Source of the DNA: Thermosipho ferrireducens
GTDB lineage: Bacteria > Thermotogota > Thermotogae > Thermotogales > Fervidobacteriaceae
DNA length: 64,000 nucleotides
Assembly (NCBI RefSeq): GCF_017358165.1
Contig: NZ_CP071446.1
Coordinates: forward strand, 1,302,001-1,366,000
Direction: 5' to 3'
The position numbers were made by a program, and so were the translations under genes. The notes beneath the pieces were generated by a model. That model worked only from the letters and a program-made list of their open reading frames with translations, made no database searches and was not told the origin of the DNA. Shown here piece by piece: positions 28,453-38,538 of this stretch (positions within the stretch are counted from its first letter, which is position 1; every line of letters begins with the position of its first letter).

Positions 28453-29487
28453 TTATATATTCATTATTGGCTTTATATCTATTTTCCATCCTGTGAGTTT
28501 TGCCGCAAGTCTTGCATTTTGGCCGCCTTTTCCTATAGCAAGTGATAACTGATTTGGCGGAACTATCACACGGGAGGCTTGATTTTCTGCATCTAAAATG
28601 TCAACTTCTATTACAGAAGCGGGCTGTAACGCACTTGCGATGAGTTCTTTAGGATCATCTGACCATTTTACTATATCAAGTTTTTCACCTTTCAATTCTT
28701 TTAATATGGCAGATATACGTATACCTTCTTCACCTATACATGCACCCACTGGATCAACTTTTGGATTGTTTGAACGCACAGCTACTTTTGTTCTGATTCC
28801 AGGTTCTCTAACAATTTTTACAATTTCTACAACACCATTTTCTATTTCGGGAACTTCAAGTTCTAACAACCCAGCTACAAATTCTTCACATGTTCTACTT
28901 ACCATAATTTTTGGTCCTTTTTTATCTTTTTTGACTTCTTTTATATAGACCTTTATTAGAGAACCATGTTCAATTTCTTCGCCAGGAATCCATTCCTTTT
29001 TCGGAAGTCGAGTCTCAAGTTTTCCTATTCTTATATCAGCCCAGTCTGGAGTGACTCTTACAACTTCAGCAGTGGTTATTTTTCCGACAAGTTCTGAATA
29101 TTTTTCATATTGTTTTTCTTTTTCTATTTCTCTAATTTTTTGAATTAAAACCTGTTTGGCTGTTTGTGCAGCTATTCGTCCAAACTTTTTTACATTTAAT
29201 CTTTTTTTTACTATGTCTCCGATATTTACATCTGATTTTATTTTCAAGGCTTCCTCGAGTGAAATTTGTTTTTTCTCATCTTCAACATTATCAACAACTT
29301 CAAGAAGCTGGTATGCTTCTATTTCTCCTGTTTGTCTATTAATTATTATTTCCACGTTTTTTTCCCCGCCATAGTCTTTTCTATATGCACTTATGAGGGC
29401 TTTTTCTAATATTGGAATTATTTCGTCTACTTTTATACCTTTTTCTTCTTCAAGTTGTTCTAATGCTTCCAGTAACCCTAAATTCAT
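28453..29487 (-). CDS. nusA: Transcription termination/antitermination factor NusA
   Basis: RNA polymerase accessory factor, 344 aa. It has the N-terminal RNAP-binding domain (ISAYRKDYGG), an S1 domain (KYSELVGKITTAEVVRV), then two KH domains (ARTCEEFVAGLL-type segment; VDPVGACIGEEGIRISAILKEL; IGKGGQNARLAAKLTGWKI). It ends after the second KH domain without the acidic repeats of enterobacterial NusA, as is usual outside Proteobacteria. It forms the classical rimP-nusA pair. Here fur follows instead of ylxR-infB. Confidence 0.96.
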   Translation of the reverse strand: MNLGLLEALEQLEEEKGIKVDEIIPILEKALISAYRKDYGGEKNVEIIINRQTGEIEAYQLLEVVDNVEDEKKQISLEEALKIKSDVNIGDIVKKRLNVKKFGRIAAQTAKQVLIQKIREIEKEKQYEKYSELVGKITTAEVVRVTPDWADIRIGKLETRLPKKEWIPGEEIEHGSLIKVYIKEVKKDKKGPKIMVSRTCEEFVAGLLELEVPEIENGVVEIVKIVREPGIRTKVAVRSNNPKVDPVGACIGEEGIRISAILKELKGEKLDIVKWSDDPKELIASALQPASVIEVDILDAENQASRVIVPPNQLSLAIGKGGQNARLAAKLTGWKIDIKPIMNI

Positions 29488-29522
29488 TACTTCACCTCCT
29501 ATATTTCCACGTATTATTAAAA

Positions 29523-29975
29523 TTAAAATTCTATCTCTAAATTTGCTTTTTTTATATTTTTAAATTCCACTACAATTTCTCCTTGTTTCTGGTTTTTTAA
29601 TACAACTCTTTCATCATTTACGTCAACTATTTTTCCGATATATGTTTTTTCATTAGTCTTTATTTTAGCAAGATGATTTTTAAAACGCTCAAAATCTTTT
29701 TTATTTCTCAAGGGTCTATCAAGACCAGGCGAAGATACTTCGAGGTAATATCGTTTGGTAATAAGATCCAGATTGTCGAGTTCTACTTCTAAAGCTCTGG
29801 ACACTTTTTCACAATCTAAGTGATTTATATATCCAGAAGGATTATCTATTATTACTTCAAGGATCCATCTTCCTGATTTATTATAGAATCTTACATCAAA
29901 TAGTTCCAATCCAACCTCTTTGACAATTTTGTCTGCAATTTTTGTTACCTGTTTTTTTATATGAGCTATATTCAT
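29523..29975 (-). CDS. rimP: Ribosome maturation factor RimP
   Basis: Helps assemble the 30S subunit, 150 aa. The family core is ELFDVRFYNKSGRWILEVIID, DCEKVSRALEVELD, and YYLEVSSPGLDRPLRNKKDFERF, followed by the C-terminal SH3-like domain. The ATG at 29975 has GAGGTG 6 bases upstream; an in-frame GTG at 29984 lies inside this site. It lies upstream of nusA and downstream of a tRNA-Ser gene. Confidence 0.95.
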   Translation of the reverse strand: MNIAHIKKQVTKIADKIVKEVGLELFDVRFYNKSGRWILEVIIDNPSGYINHLDCEKVSRALEVELDNLDLITKRYYLEVSSPGLDRPLRNKKDFERFKNHLAKIKTNEKTYIGKIVDVNDERVVLKNQKQGEIVVEFKNIKKANLEIEF

Positions 29976-30006
29976 AATATTCACCTCTTTTTACGATAAA
30001 TATTAA

Positions 30007-30026
30007 ACCGGGACCCAAGTCCCGGT
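30007..30026 (-). terminator. Hairpin after tRNA-Ser(GGA)
   Basis: A perfect 8-base-pair stem (ACCGGGAC / GTCCCGGT) is followed on the reverse strand by TTTAATATTTA. It is probably the tRNA terminator or a leaky attenuator before rimP-nusA. The T-run is weak, so readthrough into rimP is possible. Confidence 0.65.
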
Positions 30027-30040
30027 ACCATTCTCCGTTT

Positions 30041-30131
30041 TGGCGGAGAGGGTGGGATTTGAACCCACGGACGTCTTTCGGACGTCACACGCTCTCCAGG
30101 CGTGCGCCTTCGACCCCTCGGCCACCTCTCC
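30041..30131 (-). tRNA. tRNA-Ser (anticodon GGA), CCA encoded
   Basis: Reverse-strand cloverleaf of 91 nt. The acceptor stem is GGAGAGG / CCTCTCC with discriminator G and encoded CCA. The anticodon stem is CACGC / GCGTG with loop CTGGAGA, giving GGA for serine. It has a long class II variable arm (GACGTCCGAAAGACGTC) and T-loop GGTTCAAATCC. Confidence 0.97.
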
Positions 30132-30149
30132 ATTTTAAAACCGTCTAAT

Positions 30150-30178
30150 ATTTTAACATAGAACTTTTAAAATTGCAA
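30150..30178 (-). promoter_or_regulatory. Promoter of the tRNA-Ser(GGA)-rimP-nusA transcript
   Basis: The reverse strand has TTGCAA, exactly 17 bases, then TAAAAT with TGT before it (extended -10). The -10 ends about 19 bases upstream of the mature tRNA. Confidence 0.75.
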
Positions 30179-30214
30179 TAGGCAGAAGGTACAACCTGGA
30201 AAGTTTGAAATTTG

Positions 30215-30991
30215 TCAGTTTACATTGTAATCAATATTTAGGACGAAAATAACTGTAGATTTTTTACTTAACAAGTTGTACGCGGTTGGTGAAACCTCTT
30301 TTAAATTTACTTTTGGGTATTGATAAATGGGTTCCAGATTTTTGATTAATTTAAAAAACATTTCCAGGGAATCTAATAGTAATATGTCTTTCTTTGTATA
30401 AATACTGTGTTTGTGTTTTAAATTATTAAAATTAAAGAGTTTTAGATTTTTTAAAATATCTTCTGGAATTTTAAATTTCATGGTGTTTTCAGTGTATTTT
30501 TCTATTTTAAATCTGCTATATATCGTTCTGGTGACAAAAAGGTTATAGAATAAGGAAAAATCTTTTCCTCTTTTGTTTTTTAAAACAATCTCTAAATTGA
30601 AATTTAAAATTTGCTGTGATAATTTTTCGCGGATAATACCTGGTTTTGAAAGTGTAAATGAACTTCTTGTTTTTAAAAATTTTGCTTCTATGAGTGCAAA
30701 AGAATTATAAGTCTTACTATTACCTGGTTTGTTAAAGAGCCGTTGAGAATTTTCATCTTTGATATTGAAAAACATTTCTAAAATTAGTTTCAAAAACTGT
30801 AATTCTGCATTGTTTTCGGAGTTAATTTTCTGTTCATTTTTTAAAATCATCTCAATTTTAAGCTTTTTTGAGAACTTGTTACCTTTTAAAGAGAAGTTTC
30901 TTCTGTTTTTTTCTGGAGAAATGACATTTGTAAAATGAACTTTTGTCTGGTAAAACATGTTAAGTATTTCTTTACTAATTAACATGTTCAT
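30215..30991 (-). CDS. Orphan protein of unknown function
   Basis: A 258-aa protein, very rich in Lys, Asn, Phe and Leu and poor in Gly, with no signal peptide or membrane helix. I recognise no motif. Starts further upstream are possible, but the ATG at 30991 (MNMLISKEI) has GGAGGTG 5 bases upstream, so I use it. The region is unusually AT-rich compared with its neighbours, and the gene stands alone between a tRNA promoter and a divergent binding-protein gene. The good ribosome site supports a real gene; the function cannot be inferred. Confidence 0.6.
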   Translation of the reverse strand: MNMLISKEILNMFYQTKVHFTNVISPEKNRRNFSLKGNKFSKKLKIEMILKNEQKINSENNAELQFLKLILEMFFNIKDENSQRLFNKPGNSKTYNSFALIEAKFLKTRSSFTLSKPGIIREKLSQQILNFNLEIVLKNKRGKDFSLFYNLFVTRTIYSRFKIEKYTENTMKFKIPEDILKNLKLFNFNNLKHKHSIYTKKDILLLDSLEMFFKLIKNLEPIYQYPKVNLKEVSPTAYNLLSKKSTVIFVLNIDYNVN

Positions 30992-31227
30992 ACTATCACC
31001 TCCAGAAATTTTATCGGACATTTGAGACGTGGATATAAGTTTTTTGTTAAGTTGAAGTTTTGCAAATCTTATATAAATGTATACTTTAATAAATCCTATT
31101 TACAATTTGGTAATTTTTAGAGAAGCTAAATAATCAAAATATCAAGAAAATACCAATTATTTGTGACTACACGTGATTTTCGTGTGGATAATTTGCCTGT
31201 AGCAAAGTTGATGTATTTGTAAAATGG

Positions 31228-31257
31228 TTGATTTTATTGTAAAACGTGTGGTATAAT
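31228..31257 (+). promoter_or_regulatory. Promoter of the solute-binding protein gene
   Basis: TTGATT, 18 bases, then TATAAT preceded by TGG (extended -10), about 44 bases before the GTG start. Upstream, at 31169-31185, an inverted repeat ACACG / CGTGT with a 7-base spacer could be an operator; nothing else is evident between 31022 and 31227. Confidence 0.75.
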
Positions 31258-31301
31258 AACCAATGTGTGGCTTTAACTACTCCAGAAGAGGGGGGATTTT
31301 T

Positions 31302-33146
31302 GTGAAGAAGGTATTGGTGTTTTTAGCGGTATTGGTAGCAGTTGTATTGTTTGCAGCAGACCCAAACGTGCTTGTTGATGCTACCATAGGTGAACCAGAC
31401 ACACTTGATCCTCATCTTGCATATGACACAGCAAGCGGAGAGGTTATTTATCAGGTGTATGAAAACCTAATCCAGTACAAAGGTTCAAGCCTCAGTGAAT
31501 TTTTGCCAAGGCTTGCTACAGAGGTACCAAGTGTTGAAAACGGCCTTATCACCGATGGTGGCAAAACTTACATTTTCCCAATAAGAAAAGGCGTTAAGTT
31601 CCACAATGGTAACGATCTTACACCGGAAGATGTTGAGTACAGTTTCGAAAGAGGTCTTCTCTACAGTCCTGCAGGTGGTCCAATGTGGATGCTCTGGTAT
31701 GCTATATTTGGAAAATACAGTGTGGCTGATTTAGTAGAAGAAGTAGCAGGCAAACCTTACGATGAACTTGTAGATGAAAATGGAGAGCCTCTTCCAGAAT
31801 ACAAAGATGTGTTTGTTAAAGTTTATACTGACTATATAGACCCTGCTATAGAAGTTGATGGAGATAACGTTGTGTTCCATCTTGTGAGGCCATACTCTCC
31901 ATTCCTTAATATTCTTGCACAGGGTTCAAGCTGGAGTGCAATTCTTGACAAAGAATGGAGTATAGAAGTTGGATTATGGGATGGTAAGGCAGACACATGG
32001 TGGAAATGGTATGATCAGAGAAAAGAAGAATCACCAATTTACGACAAGGCAATGGGAACTGGACCATACAAATTCGTGGAATGGGATAGAACACAACAAA
32101 AAGTTGTTCTTGAAGCAAATGAAAATTACTGGAGAGAGCCTGCAAAGATTAAAAAGGTTATAATCTGGGGTATCGACGAGTTCTCAACAAGAAAAGCCAT
32201 GCTTGAAAAAGGCGATGCTGATATAGCATACATTCCAACACAGTATCTTGATCAGGTAAGAGGAAATCCAGACATTGAAATAATTGAAGGACTTCCAACA
32301 CTTTCCGTAACGGTTCTTGCGTTTAATTGGACTATAAGAGAAGGAAGTAAGTATGTAGGCAGTGGAAAACTCGATGGAAATGGTATACCACTTGATTTCT
32401 TCAACGATGTTCACGCAAGAAAGGCCATTGCATACGTTATAAATTATGATGCCATTATAAGTGATGTGCTTAAAGGTTTTGGTAAGAGAGTTCCAACGGC
32501 ACTTCCAGAAGGATTACTCGGATATGATCCTACACTTCCACTTTACAATTTCAATCTGGTTAAGGCAAGGCAGGAACTTATGCAGGCGTGGAATGGAGAG
32601 GCATGGAAAAAAGGATTCAAGTTTGGAGTAGCGTACAACCTTGGAAACGAAGCACGTCAGAGAGCAGCAGAAATGGTTAAGATGTATCTTGAAATGCTTT
32701 CACCAAAAATTAAGATAGACGTTGTTGGATTACAGTGGCCAACATTCCTTGATGCTACAAAACGTGGGGAACTTCCAATATTCATTCTCGGCTGGCTTGC
32801 AGACTTCCCAGACCCAGATAACTTCATTTTCACATACTATGATTCAAAAGGTGACTACAGCGGAAGACAGGGTGCAAAATTTAGAGAATTTGTAAGTACT
32901 CCAAGACCGGAACTTGGCGGTAAAAGTCTCGACGAACTTATCGAAACTGCTTCTGCAGAAATTGATTCTGCAAAGAGGGCAGAATTGTACGCAAAGGTCC
33001 AAAAGTTTGTTGTTGAAAATGCTATAAGTGTACCACTTTACCAGCCAATTGCAGTTCGTGTACACAGAAAATGGCTCAAAGGTTGGTATCATAATCCGAT
33101 GAGACCAGGTGATGACTACTACGCATATTATTTCGAAGGTAAATGA
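31302..33146 (+). CDS. Extracellular solute-binding protein, family 5 (monocistronic)
   Basis: Exported binding protein of 614 aa from the GTG at 31302, which follows GAGGGGGG. In-frame codons upstream lie at the promoter and are not used. The signal peptide is MKKVLVFLAVLVAVVLFAA. Family-5 features are GEPDTLDPHLAYDTASGEV, FPIRKGVKFHNGNDLTPEDV, a GTGPYKFVEW segment and FPDPDNFIF, as in peptide-binding OppA/DppA proteins. No ATPase or permease gene is adjacent, and a strong terminator follows directly, so it must work with a transporter encoded elsewhere. The clean promoter and terminator suggest high independent expression. Confidence 0.93.
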   Translation: MKKVLVFLAVLVAVVLFAADPNVLVDATIGEPDTLDPHLAYDTASGEVIYQVYENLIQYKGSSLSEFLPRLATEVPSVENGLITDGGKTYIFPIRKGVKFHNGNDLTPEDVEYSFERGLLYSPAGGPMWMLWYAIFGKYSVADLVEEVAGKPYDELVDENGEPLPEYKDVFVKVYTDYIDPAIEVDGDNVVFHLVRPYSPFLNILAQGSSWSAILDKEWSIEVGLWDGKADTWWKWYDQRKEESPIYDKAMGTGPYKFVEWDRTQQKVVLEANENYWREPAKIKKVIIWGIDEFSTRKAMLEKGDADIAYIPTQYLDQVRGNPDIEIIEGLPTLSVTVLAFNWTIREGSKYVGSGKLDGNGIPLDFFNDVHARKAIAYVINYDAIISDVLKGFGKRVPTALPEGLLGYDPTLPLYNFNLVKARQELMQAWNGEAWKKGFKFGVAYNLGNEARQRAAEMVKMYLEMLSPKIKIDVVGLQWPTFLDATKRGELPIFILGWLADFPDPDNFIFTYYDSKGDYSGRQGAKFREFVSTPRPELGGKSLDELIETASAEIDSAKRAELYAKVQKFVVENAISVPLYQPIAVRVHRKWLKGWYHNPMRPGDDYYAYYFEGK

Positions 33147-33171
33147 TAATTATTATAATTGTGTTTGGAAG

Positions 33172-33198
33172 GCGGCCCGGTTGTGGGCCGCTTTTTTT
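33172..33198 (+). terminator. Strong intrinsic terminator
   Basis: Perfect 7-base-pair GC stem GCGGCCC / GGGCCGC with a 6-base loop, followed by seven T. It ends the binding-protein transcript. Confidence 0.93.
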
Positions 33199-33201
33199 AT
33201 A

Positions 33202-33210
33202 TGGTATACT
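33202..33210 (+). promoter_or_regulatory. Extended -10 promoter upstream of rqcH
   Basis: TGGTATACT directly after the terminator T-run, about 27 bases before the ATG at 33237. No convincing -35, because that region is the terminator hairpin. Confidence 0.5.
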
Positions 33211-33236
33211 TTTTTATCAGGAGGGTGAAAAGTGGT

Positions 33237-34901
33237 ATGGCATACGATGGTTTTGTTATGAAAAGGGTACAGGAAGAAATTCACAGGATTATGCGGTTTC
33301 CGTTAAGAAATGTATTCGCTGTTAAGAATATAGTTTATTTTAGTTTTCAGAATATGGATTTAAAAGTATCATTGAATCCTAATTATTCATATATTACTGT
33401 TGAAAAAAGAAATATCCCCGATAATCTTAAACTCACTTCGTTTGTAAGTTTTTTGAGAAGTAGATTGAAAAATGCTCGAGTGGAAAAATTGCTTCAATAT
33501 GGATATGAAAGGACGTGGAAAATGGTTTTGACAAAATTAGATGAAATAGGTGAAAGTCATCGATATGAACTTTACATAGATATAATGGGAAAACATTCAA
33601 ACATTATATTAGTTGAAAATGGTATAATCCTTGAAGCTTATAAAAAAGTAAGAACAAAATACAGAAATATTTACCCTGGAGAGCCGTTTCTGGTATTTCC
33701 TCTTCAAAAGCTCAATCCTGAAAATATAACACATAAGTTGTTTGAAAATTCGGATAATAACAACAAAGCTCTTTTGAATTTTATTTATGAGAATATTCAG
33801 GGATTTTCAAAATTAACATCTATGGAAGTGCTCCATAGGGCAGGTCTGGAAAACAAGCCCGTTTCCCAACTTAACGAAAAAGAAAAGGAAATAATTATAC
33901 ATGTAATAAAACAATTAATTGATGAGTTTAAGAAGGGAAAGTTGTATTTGTACTATGCTGATGATAAGCCATATGAAATATCGGCCTTTCCTTTAAAAGC
34001 ACTGAATCTGGATTATGAAATTTTTTCAGACGTTTTTGAAGGAATTAATGTATTTTTTCAATGGAAAGAAAGAAAGAGTATTTTTATTCAAAAACAACTC
34101 CAGCTTGAGAAAGCAGTTATAAAAAACATCGATAAATTGGAAAATGTAAAGGATAAACTTTTAAAAGAATTGTCTGAAACTGAAAATATGGAAAAATACA
34201 AAAAATGGGGAGAACTATTGAAAGCGTATTTTTATCAAATAAAAGAAAATCAAAATATGGTAACGCTTTATGATTGGGAAACTGAAGATTATGTGAAAGT
34301 TCCTCTGGAAAGAAATCTTACGATTATAGAGAACTTACAGCATTATTTTAGAAAATACAATAAATTTAAGACTAAAAGATCAGGGATCACAAAAAGACTT
34401 GAAGAGATTGAAAAAGAACTGGAATATTTATACCAGCTCTGGTATACGATTTTGGAAGCGGAAACAGAGCAGGAAATGGAGGAAATTAGGGGTGAAATGA
34501 TAAGTTCAGGAATTTTAAAATCAGCAAAGCACAGAAAACAAAAAGATGCAATTTCTAAACCGAGGGAAATTATACATAATGGTTTTAAAATACTAATAGG
34601 AAAAAACAACAAACAAAATGATAAAATTGTAAAATTATCTTCAGATAATGACATATGGCTCCACGCTCATGAGATACCGGGAGCACACGTTTTGATTAAA
34701 ACAGGTGGCCAGAAACTTGATGATGATACACTGCTATTTGCCGCTTCGCTTGCAGCGGGTTATAGTAAAGGAAAAGATTCGGCAAAAGTTCCAGTGGATT
34801 ATACAAAAGCAAAGTATGTGAAGAAAATAAAAGGGCTTAAACCTGGTATGGTGTTTTACGAAAATTACAAAACTTTAATGGTAAGCCCAAGGAGGCTTTA
34901 A
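33237..34901 (+). CDS. rqcH: RqcH / NFACT-family ribosome quality control protein
   Basis: Family member of the NEMF/Rqc2/RqcH group that binds stalled 50S-peptidyl-tRNA complexes and adds alanine tails, 554 aa. The N-terminal NFACT-N domain begins [15 protein letters not shown] and continues with [23 protein letters not shown] coiled coil spans about residues 280-430. The C-terminal NFACT-R domain has [20 protein letters not shown] and [14 protein letters not shown]. Older annotations call it fibronectin-binding protein FbpA. The ATG has GGAGGGTG upstream. It lies 1 base from uvrB. Confidence 0.93.
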   Translation: MAYDGFVMKRVQEEIHRIMRFPLRNVFAVKNIVYFSFQNMDLKVSLNPNYSYITVEKRNIPDNLKLTSFVSFLRSRLKNARVEKLLQYGYERTWKMVLTKLDEIGESHRYELYIDIMGKHSNIILVENGIILEAYKKVRTKYRNIYPGEPFLVFPLQKLNPENITHKLFENSDNNNKALLNFIYENIQGFSKLTSMEVLHRAGLENKPVSQLNEKEKEIIIHVIKQLIDEFKKGKLYLYYADDKPYEISAFPLKALNLDYEIFSDVFEGINVFFQWKERKSIFIQKQLQLEKAVIKNIDKLENVKDKLLKELSETENMEKYKKWGELLKAYFYQIKENQNMVTLYDWETEDYVKVPLERNLTIIENLQHYFRKYNKFKTKRSGITKRLEEIEKELEYLYQLWYTILEAETEQEMEEIRGEMISSGILKSAKHRKQKDAISKPREIIHNGFKILIGKNNKQNDKIVKLSSDNDIWLHAHEIPGAHVLIKTGGQKLDDDTLLFAASLAAGYSKGKDSAKVPVDYTKAKYVKKIKGLKPGMVFYENYKTLMVSPRRL

Positions 34902-34902
34902 C

Positions 34903-36897
34903 ATGTTATTTAAGTTAGTTTCTGACTTTGAACCCTCAGGCGATCAGCCTGAAGCTATAAAAAAACTGGTTAATGGTTTGAAGAATAATTATCGTGTGCA
35001 AACATTGCTCGGAGTTACAGGAAGCGGGAAAACATTTACAATGGCTAATGTTATTGCTCAGGTTGAGCAACCAACTCTTATTATTTCTCCTAATAAAACG
35101 CTTGCTGCGCAGCTTTATTCAGAATTTAAGTCTTTTTTCCCGGAAAACAGAGTAGAATTTTTCATTAGTTATTATGACTATTATCAACCGGAAGCATACA
35201 TTCCTACAAAGGATTTGTACATAGAAAAAAATGCAGATATAAACGAAGTAATAGCGAGGATGAGAATGAGTGCTATAAAATCTATAATCACTCGAAAAGA
35301 TGTAATAGTTGTTGCAAGCGTTTCAGCTATTTATAATTGTGGGGATCCTCGTGATTTTAGTGATTTAAATTACACAATAAAGATTGGTGATGTTTTAGAC
35401 ATAGGTAAATTTACCAGGCATTTAGCTAAAATAGGTTATGAAAGAAAAGAAGATGCTTCTTTGACAGGAAGTTTTAGAGTTCGTGGAGATGTTATCGAGA
35501 TATTTCCTACATATCAGGATGAAGGTATAAGGATAGAACTTTTTGGCGATGAAATAGAAACTATTTATCATTTTGATCCTATAGACAGACATGTTTTAGA
35601 AAAACTTGATAGAGTTATCATATATCCAGCTAAAGAATTTATCACTACTGAGGAAAAAATAAGAAAAGCTATAGAAAACATAAAAGAGGAATTAAACAAT
35701 CAACTGGAGCATTTTAGAAAACTTGGAAAAAATCTTGAAGCAGAAAGATTAAAACAAAGGACGTTAAATGATTTAGAATTACTATCAGCTATAGGTTATT
35801 GTAATGGTATAGAAAATTATTCGCGACATTTTGATGGAAGACGTCCAGGTGAAGCTCCGTATACTCTCCTGGATTATTTTGGAGAAGATTTTTTAGTTTT
35901 CATAGATGAATCACATATTACCGTCCCTCAGTTGCGTGCCATGTATAATGGTGATTATTCACGAAAGAAGAACTTGGTAGAGTATGGATTCAGGTTACCA
36001 TGTGCTTTTGATAATCGACCACTAAAATTTGAAGAATTTTGGAGAAAGGTTAATAAAATTATATTTGTTTCTGCTACTCCTGGAGATTTTGAAATAAAAA
36101 ATTCCCAGCAAATTGTTGAGCAAATTATAAGGCCTACAGGACTTGTTGATCCTGAAGTTGAAGTACGCCCTACAAAAAATCAAATAGATGATCTAATTAA
36201 TGAAATTGTAAAATTGAAAAGAAATGATGAAAGAGCTATTGTAACAGTGCTTACGAAAAAGATGGCAGAACGTTTGGCGGAACATCTTATTGAAATAGGA
36301 GTAAATGCACTTTATATTCATTCTGAGCTGGATACGATAGAAAGAGTAGAAGTGCTGAAAAAACTTAGAAGAGGAGATGTAGATGTGGTAGTGGGTGTGA
36401 ATCTTTTAAGAGAAGGGCTCGATTTACCGGAAGTTTCGCTTGTAGCAATTCTTGATTCTGATGTGGAGGGTTTTTTACGAAGTGAAACAACTCTTATTCA
36501 AATCATAGGAAGAGTTGCAAGAAATGAAAATGGGAAAGTTCTGATGTATGCTGATAGAATAACACCTTCTATGAAAAGAGCTATAGATGAAACTAATAGA
36601 AGACGAAAGCTTCAACTGGAATACAATAAAAAACATGGAGTAATTCCAAGAAGTATAGTGAAGGCACTTTCAACTGAGATATTTAAACCATTTATGGAGG
36701 AAGAAGAGCAATATAAAGAAGAAATGAAACAGGTGCTGTCACTTAAGGAATCTTTGTCTCTCGAAGAATATGCTGCTGTTCTTGAGGAAGAAATGTACAG
36801 AGCAGCTGCGGATTTGAGATATGAAGATGCTGCAAGGTTACGTGACGAGTTATTTGAAGTGCGTGAAAAATTAAAAATATTGCGTAATAGTCGATAA
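34903..36897 (+). CDS. uvrB: Excinuclease ABC subunit B
   Basis: DNA-damage recognition helicase of nucleotide excision repair, 664 aa. Walker A is GVTGSGKT (37-44), the beta-hairpin region is [25 protein letters not shown]-like, with [16 protein letters not shown] and the later helicase motifs [28 protein letters not shown] and QIIGRVARN. The UVR coiled coil that binds UvrC is at the C-terminus ([16 protein letters not shown]). It follows rqcH with a GGAGG site inside the rqcH tail. Confidence 0.97.
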   Translation: MLFKLVSDFEPSGDQPEAIKKLVNGLKNNYRVQTLLGVTGSGKTFTMANVIAQVEQPTLIISPNKTLAAQLYSEFKSFFPENRVEFFISYYDYYQPEAYIPTKDLYIEKNADINEVIARMRMSAIKSIITRKDVIVVASVSAIYNCGDPRDFSDLNYTIKIGDVLDIGKFTRHLAKIGYERKEDASLTGSFRVRGDVIEIFPTYQDEGIRIELFGDEIETIYHFDPIDRHVLEKLDRVIIYPAKEFITTEEKIRKAIENIKEELNNQLEHFRKLGKNLEAERLKQRTLNDLELLSAIGYCNGIENYSRHFDGRRPGEAPYTLLDYFGEDFLVFIDESHITVPQLRAMYNGDYSRKKNLVEYGFRLPCAFDNRPLKFEEFWRKVNKIIFVSATPGDFEIKNSQQIVEQIIRPTGLVDPEVEVRPTKNQIDDLINEIVKLKRNDERAIVTVLTKKMAERLAEHLIEIGVNALYIHSELDTIERVEVLKKLRRGDVDVVVGVNLLREGLDLPEVSLVAILDSDVEGFLRSETTLIQIIGRVARNENGKVLMYADRITPSMKRAIDETNRRRKLQLEYNKKHGVIPRSIVKALSTEIFKPFMEEEEQYKEEMKQVLSLKESLSLEEYAAVLEEEMYRAAADLRYEDAARLRDELFEVREKLKILRNSR

Positions 36898-36950
36898 ATA
36901 ATTAAGGAAAGCTTTGCAAAGAAATTTGTTAAAGAAATCAGGTGATTAAT

Positions 36951-37763
36951 ATGGAGAAAATAGGAGAAATAATATTACAGGCTTCTGAAAAGTTGAAAGA
37001 TAAAGCACTATTGTCGTTGTTTTCTATGTCGGTTGTAGATCTTATAGGTGTATTGGAAGTAGAGGAGTTTTTAGATAAATTGGTACGTACCATTTATAAT
37101 ATCGTTCCTTCTGTGGAAGGGGTTGAAGTTAAGAGTGTTGATAAGAATTTAAAATACGGTGCTTTAAATAATGTATGGGAAATTTATGAAATGGAAAGAA
37201 TTAAAATATTAATATATGCAGCTTCTTTAAGTGACTTTGAAAAAACTCTTTTGAAATTTATTTTTGGTGTCGCAGAACTTCATGTGAGGAACGTGTATAA
37301 ATATCAATCTTTAAAAGAGAGGGCTTCTCATGACGAGTTAACTGGAGCATTGTCCCGCCAGGTTGGTATAGAATTTCTTGAAAAAAGATTTAGCGATTTA
37401 AAAAGATACTCTCAAGTTGCATCATTAGTTTTTGTAGATTTAGACGGTTTAAAAATGATCAATGATAAGGAAGGTCATCTGGCAGGAGATAAAAAGCTAC
37501 AGGAGTTTGTATTTGTATGCAAAGAATTTATCAGAAAAGGTGACTTCGTTATAAGATGGGGTGGAGATGAATTTGTATTATTTCTCAATACCTCTCGAGG
37601 AAAGGAAGTTATTGAGAGAATTAAAGCAGTTGTAAGTATGAGTTTTTCATACGGTGTGGTAAACATTCCAGATGGTTTTGAGAGTGTAAAGCAGGCAATT
37701 GATAGAGCAGACAAGTTGATGTATCAGCAAAAGTTTATGAAAAAGTTTAAAAAGAGTAATTAA
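36951..37763 (+). CDS. Diguanylate cyclase (GGDEF) with N-terminal sensor-like region
   Basis: A 270-aa soluble protein. Residues 1-125 form a GAF-like helical and beta region (LDKLVRTIYNIVPSVEGVEV) without membrane helices. The GGDEF domain follows: ASHDELTGALSRQVG, FVDLDGLKMIND, and the active site WGGDEFVLF. An RKGD inhibitory site lies five residues before it, so the enzyme should make c-di-GMP and be feedback-inhibited. The ATG at 36951 has AGGTGA 6 bases upstream. The stop overlaps the coaE stop on the other strand by 4 bases. No EAL or PilZ gene is nearby. Confidence 0.92.
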   Translation: MEKIGEIILQASEKLKDKALLSLFSMSVVDLIGVLEVEEFLDKLVRTIYNIVPSVEGVEVKSVDKNLKYGALNNVWEIYEMERIKILIYAASLSDFEKTLLKFIFGVAELHVRNVYKYQSLKERASHDELTGALSRQVGIEFLEKRFSDLKRYSQVASLVFVDLDGLKMINDKEGHLAGDKKLQEFVFVCKEFIRKGDFVIRWGGDEFVLFLNTSRGKEVIERIKAVVSMSFSYGVVNIPDGFESVKQAIDRADKLMYQQKFMKKFKKSN

Positions 37764-38299
37764 AAATTCATAGATTTTTTGATGAAATGATAGATACACT
37801 CTAATTTTTCAGTAAGTTTTTCTAAGGAGGAAGAATTGTCTATAATAAGGCCTTCGGGGAGAATATCACGTTGAGCAGATAATATTTTTTCAATAGTTGA
37901 TACGGTAAGTCCTTTTCTTTTTAATCTTTCGATTATGACCTCTTTTTTTGCAATTACTGTTATAGTTAAATCACATTGAATTTTAAGACGCCTTTTTATC
38001 GCAGCTTCAACTATGTACAATTTTTCTTCTTTTGTTTTGATATTTAGTATTTGCAGCATTTTCGGATGTAGAATCTCTTCTAATTTCTTTAGTTTTTCTG
38101 GATCGTTGAACACAATATTTGAAATTTCTTTTCTTTCGAGAGTTCCAAATTCTTTTTTTATAGTTTCTTTTAGTTGACTAAATACATGATGACCAATTTC
38201 ATCCATGTTTAAGTATTCAAATCCCTTTTTTTCAAAAAAAGATGAGACGGTGCTTTTTCCCGTCCCAATTTTTCCTGTTATACAAACTACAAATTTCAA
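37760..38299 (-). CDS. coaE: Dephospho-CoA kinase
   Basis: Last step of coenzyme A synthesis, 179 aa. The P-loop is ITGKIGTGKSTVS (7-19), then the CoA-binding YLNMDEIGHHVF, a HPKM segment, and the LID-type region KRKGLTVSTIEKILSAQRD. It is slightly short for the family (about 195-205 aa). The start overlaps the next upstream small gene by 4 bases. Convergent with the diguanylate cyclase gene, the two stop codons sharing TTAA. Confidence 0.93.
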   Translation of the reverse strand: MKFVVCITGKIGTGKSTVSSFFEKKGFEYLNMDEIGHHVFSQLKETIKKEFGTLERKEISNIVFNDPEKLKKLEEILHPKMLQILNIKTKEEKLYIVEAAIKRRLKIQCDLTITVIAKKEVIIERLKRKGLTVSTIEKILSAQRDILPEGLIIDNSSSLEKLTEKLECIYHFIKKSMNF

Positions 38300-38523
38300 A
38301 GTATTTTTTCCCCCAGCTCTCCTTTTTTAATGTGTTCATACTCTTTTTTAGTCATAACGGCAATACTTAAATTTTCTTCCAATCCGGATATTGTTTCTGC
38401 AAAAAATCCAAGTTTTTCTCTAATTCCTTTATCATCTTCAACTATAATAGTATATCTATTTTCTTTGAAGTAAATTTCAAGAGGATTGAAGATTTCTTTG
38501 ATGTAATCTTTTATGGTTTTCAT
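38296..38523 (-). CDS. Small protein of unknown function
   Basis: A 75-aa acidic/basic mixed protein (MKTIKDYIKEIFNPLEIYFK...) with a predicted alpha-beta mix and no membrane helix. It overlaps coaE by 4 bases and lies 15 bases after pgi, so it is translated in that operon. AAAGGAC lies about 10 bases before the ATG; a TTG one codon earlier is an alternative start. I do not recognise it. Confidence 0.65.
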   Translation of the reverse strand: MKTIKDYIKEIFNPLEIYFKENRYTIIVEDDKGIREKLGFFAETISGLEENLSIAVMTKKEYEHIKKGELGEKIL

Positions 38524-38538
38524 CAAATATCAGTCCTT

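Noticed and set aside
31169-31185. ACACG-N7-CGTGT repeat as a definite operator
   Set aside because: Arms are only 5 bases, it lies well upstream of the promoter, and there is no second copy. Kept only as a remark in the promoter entry.
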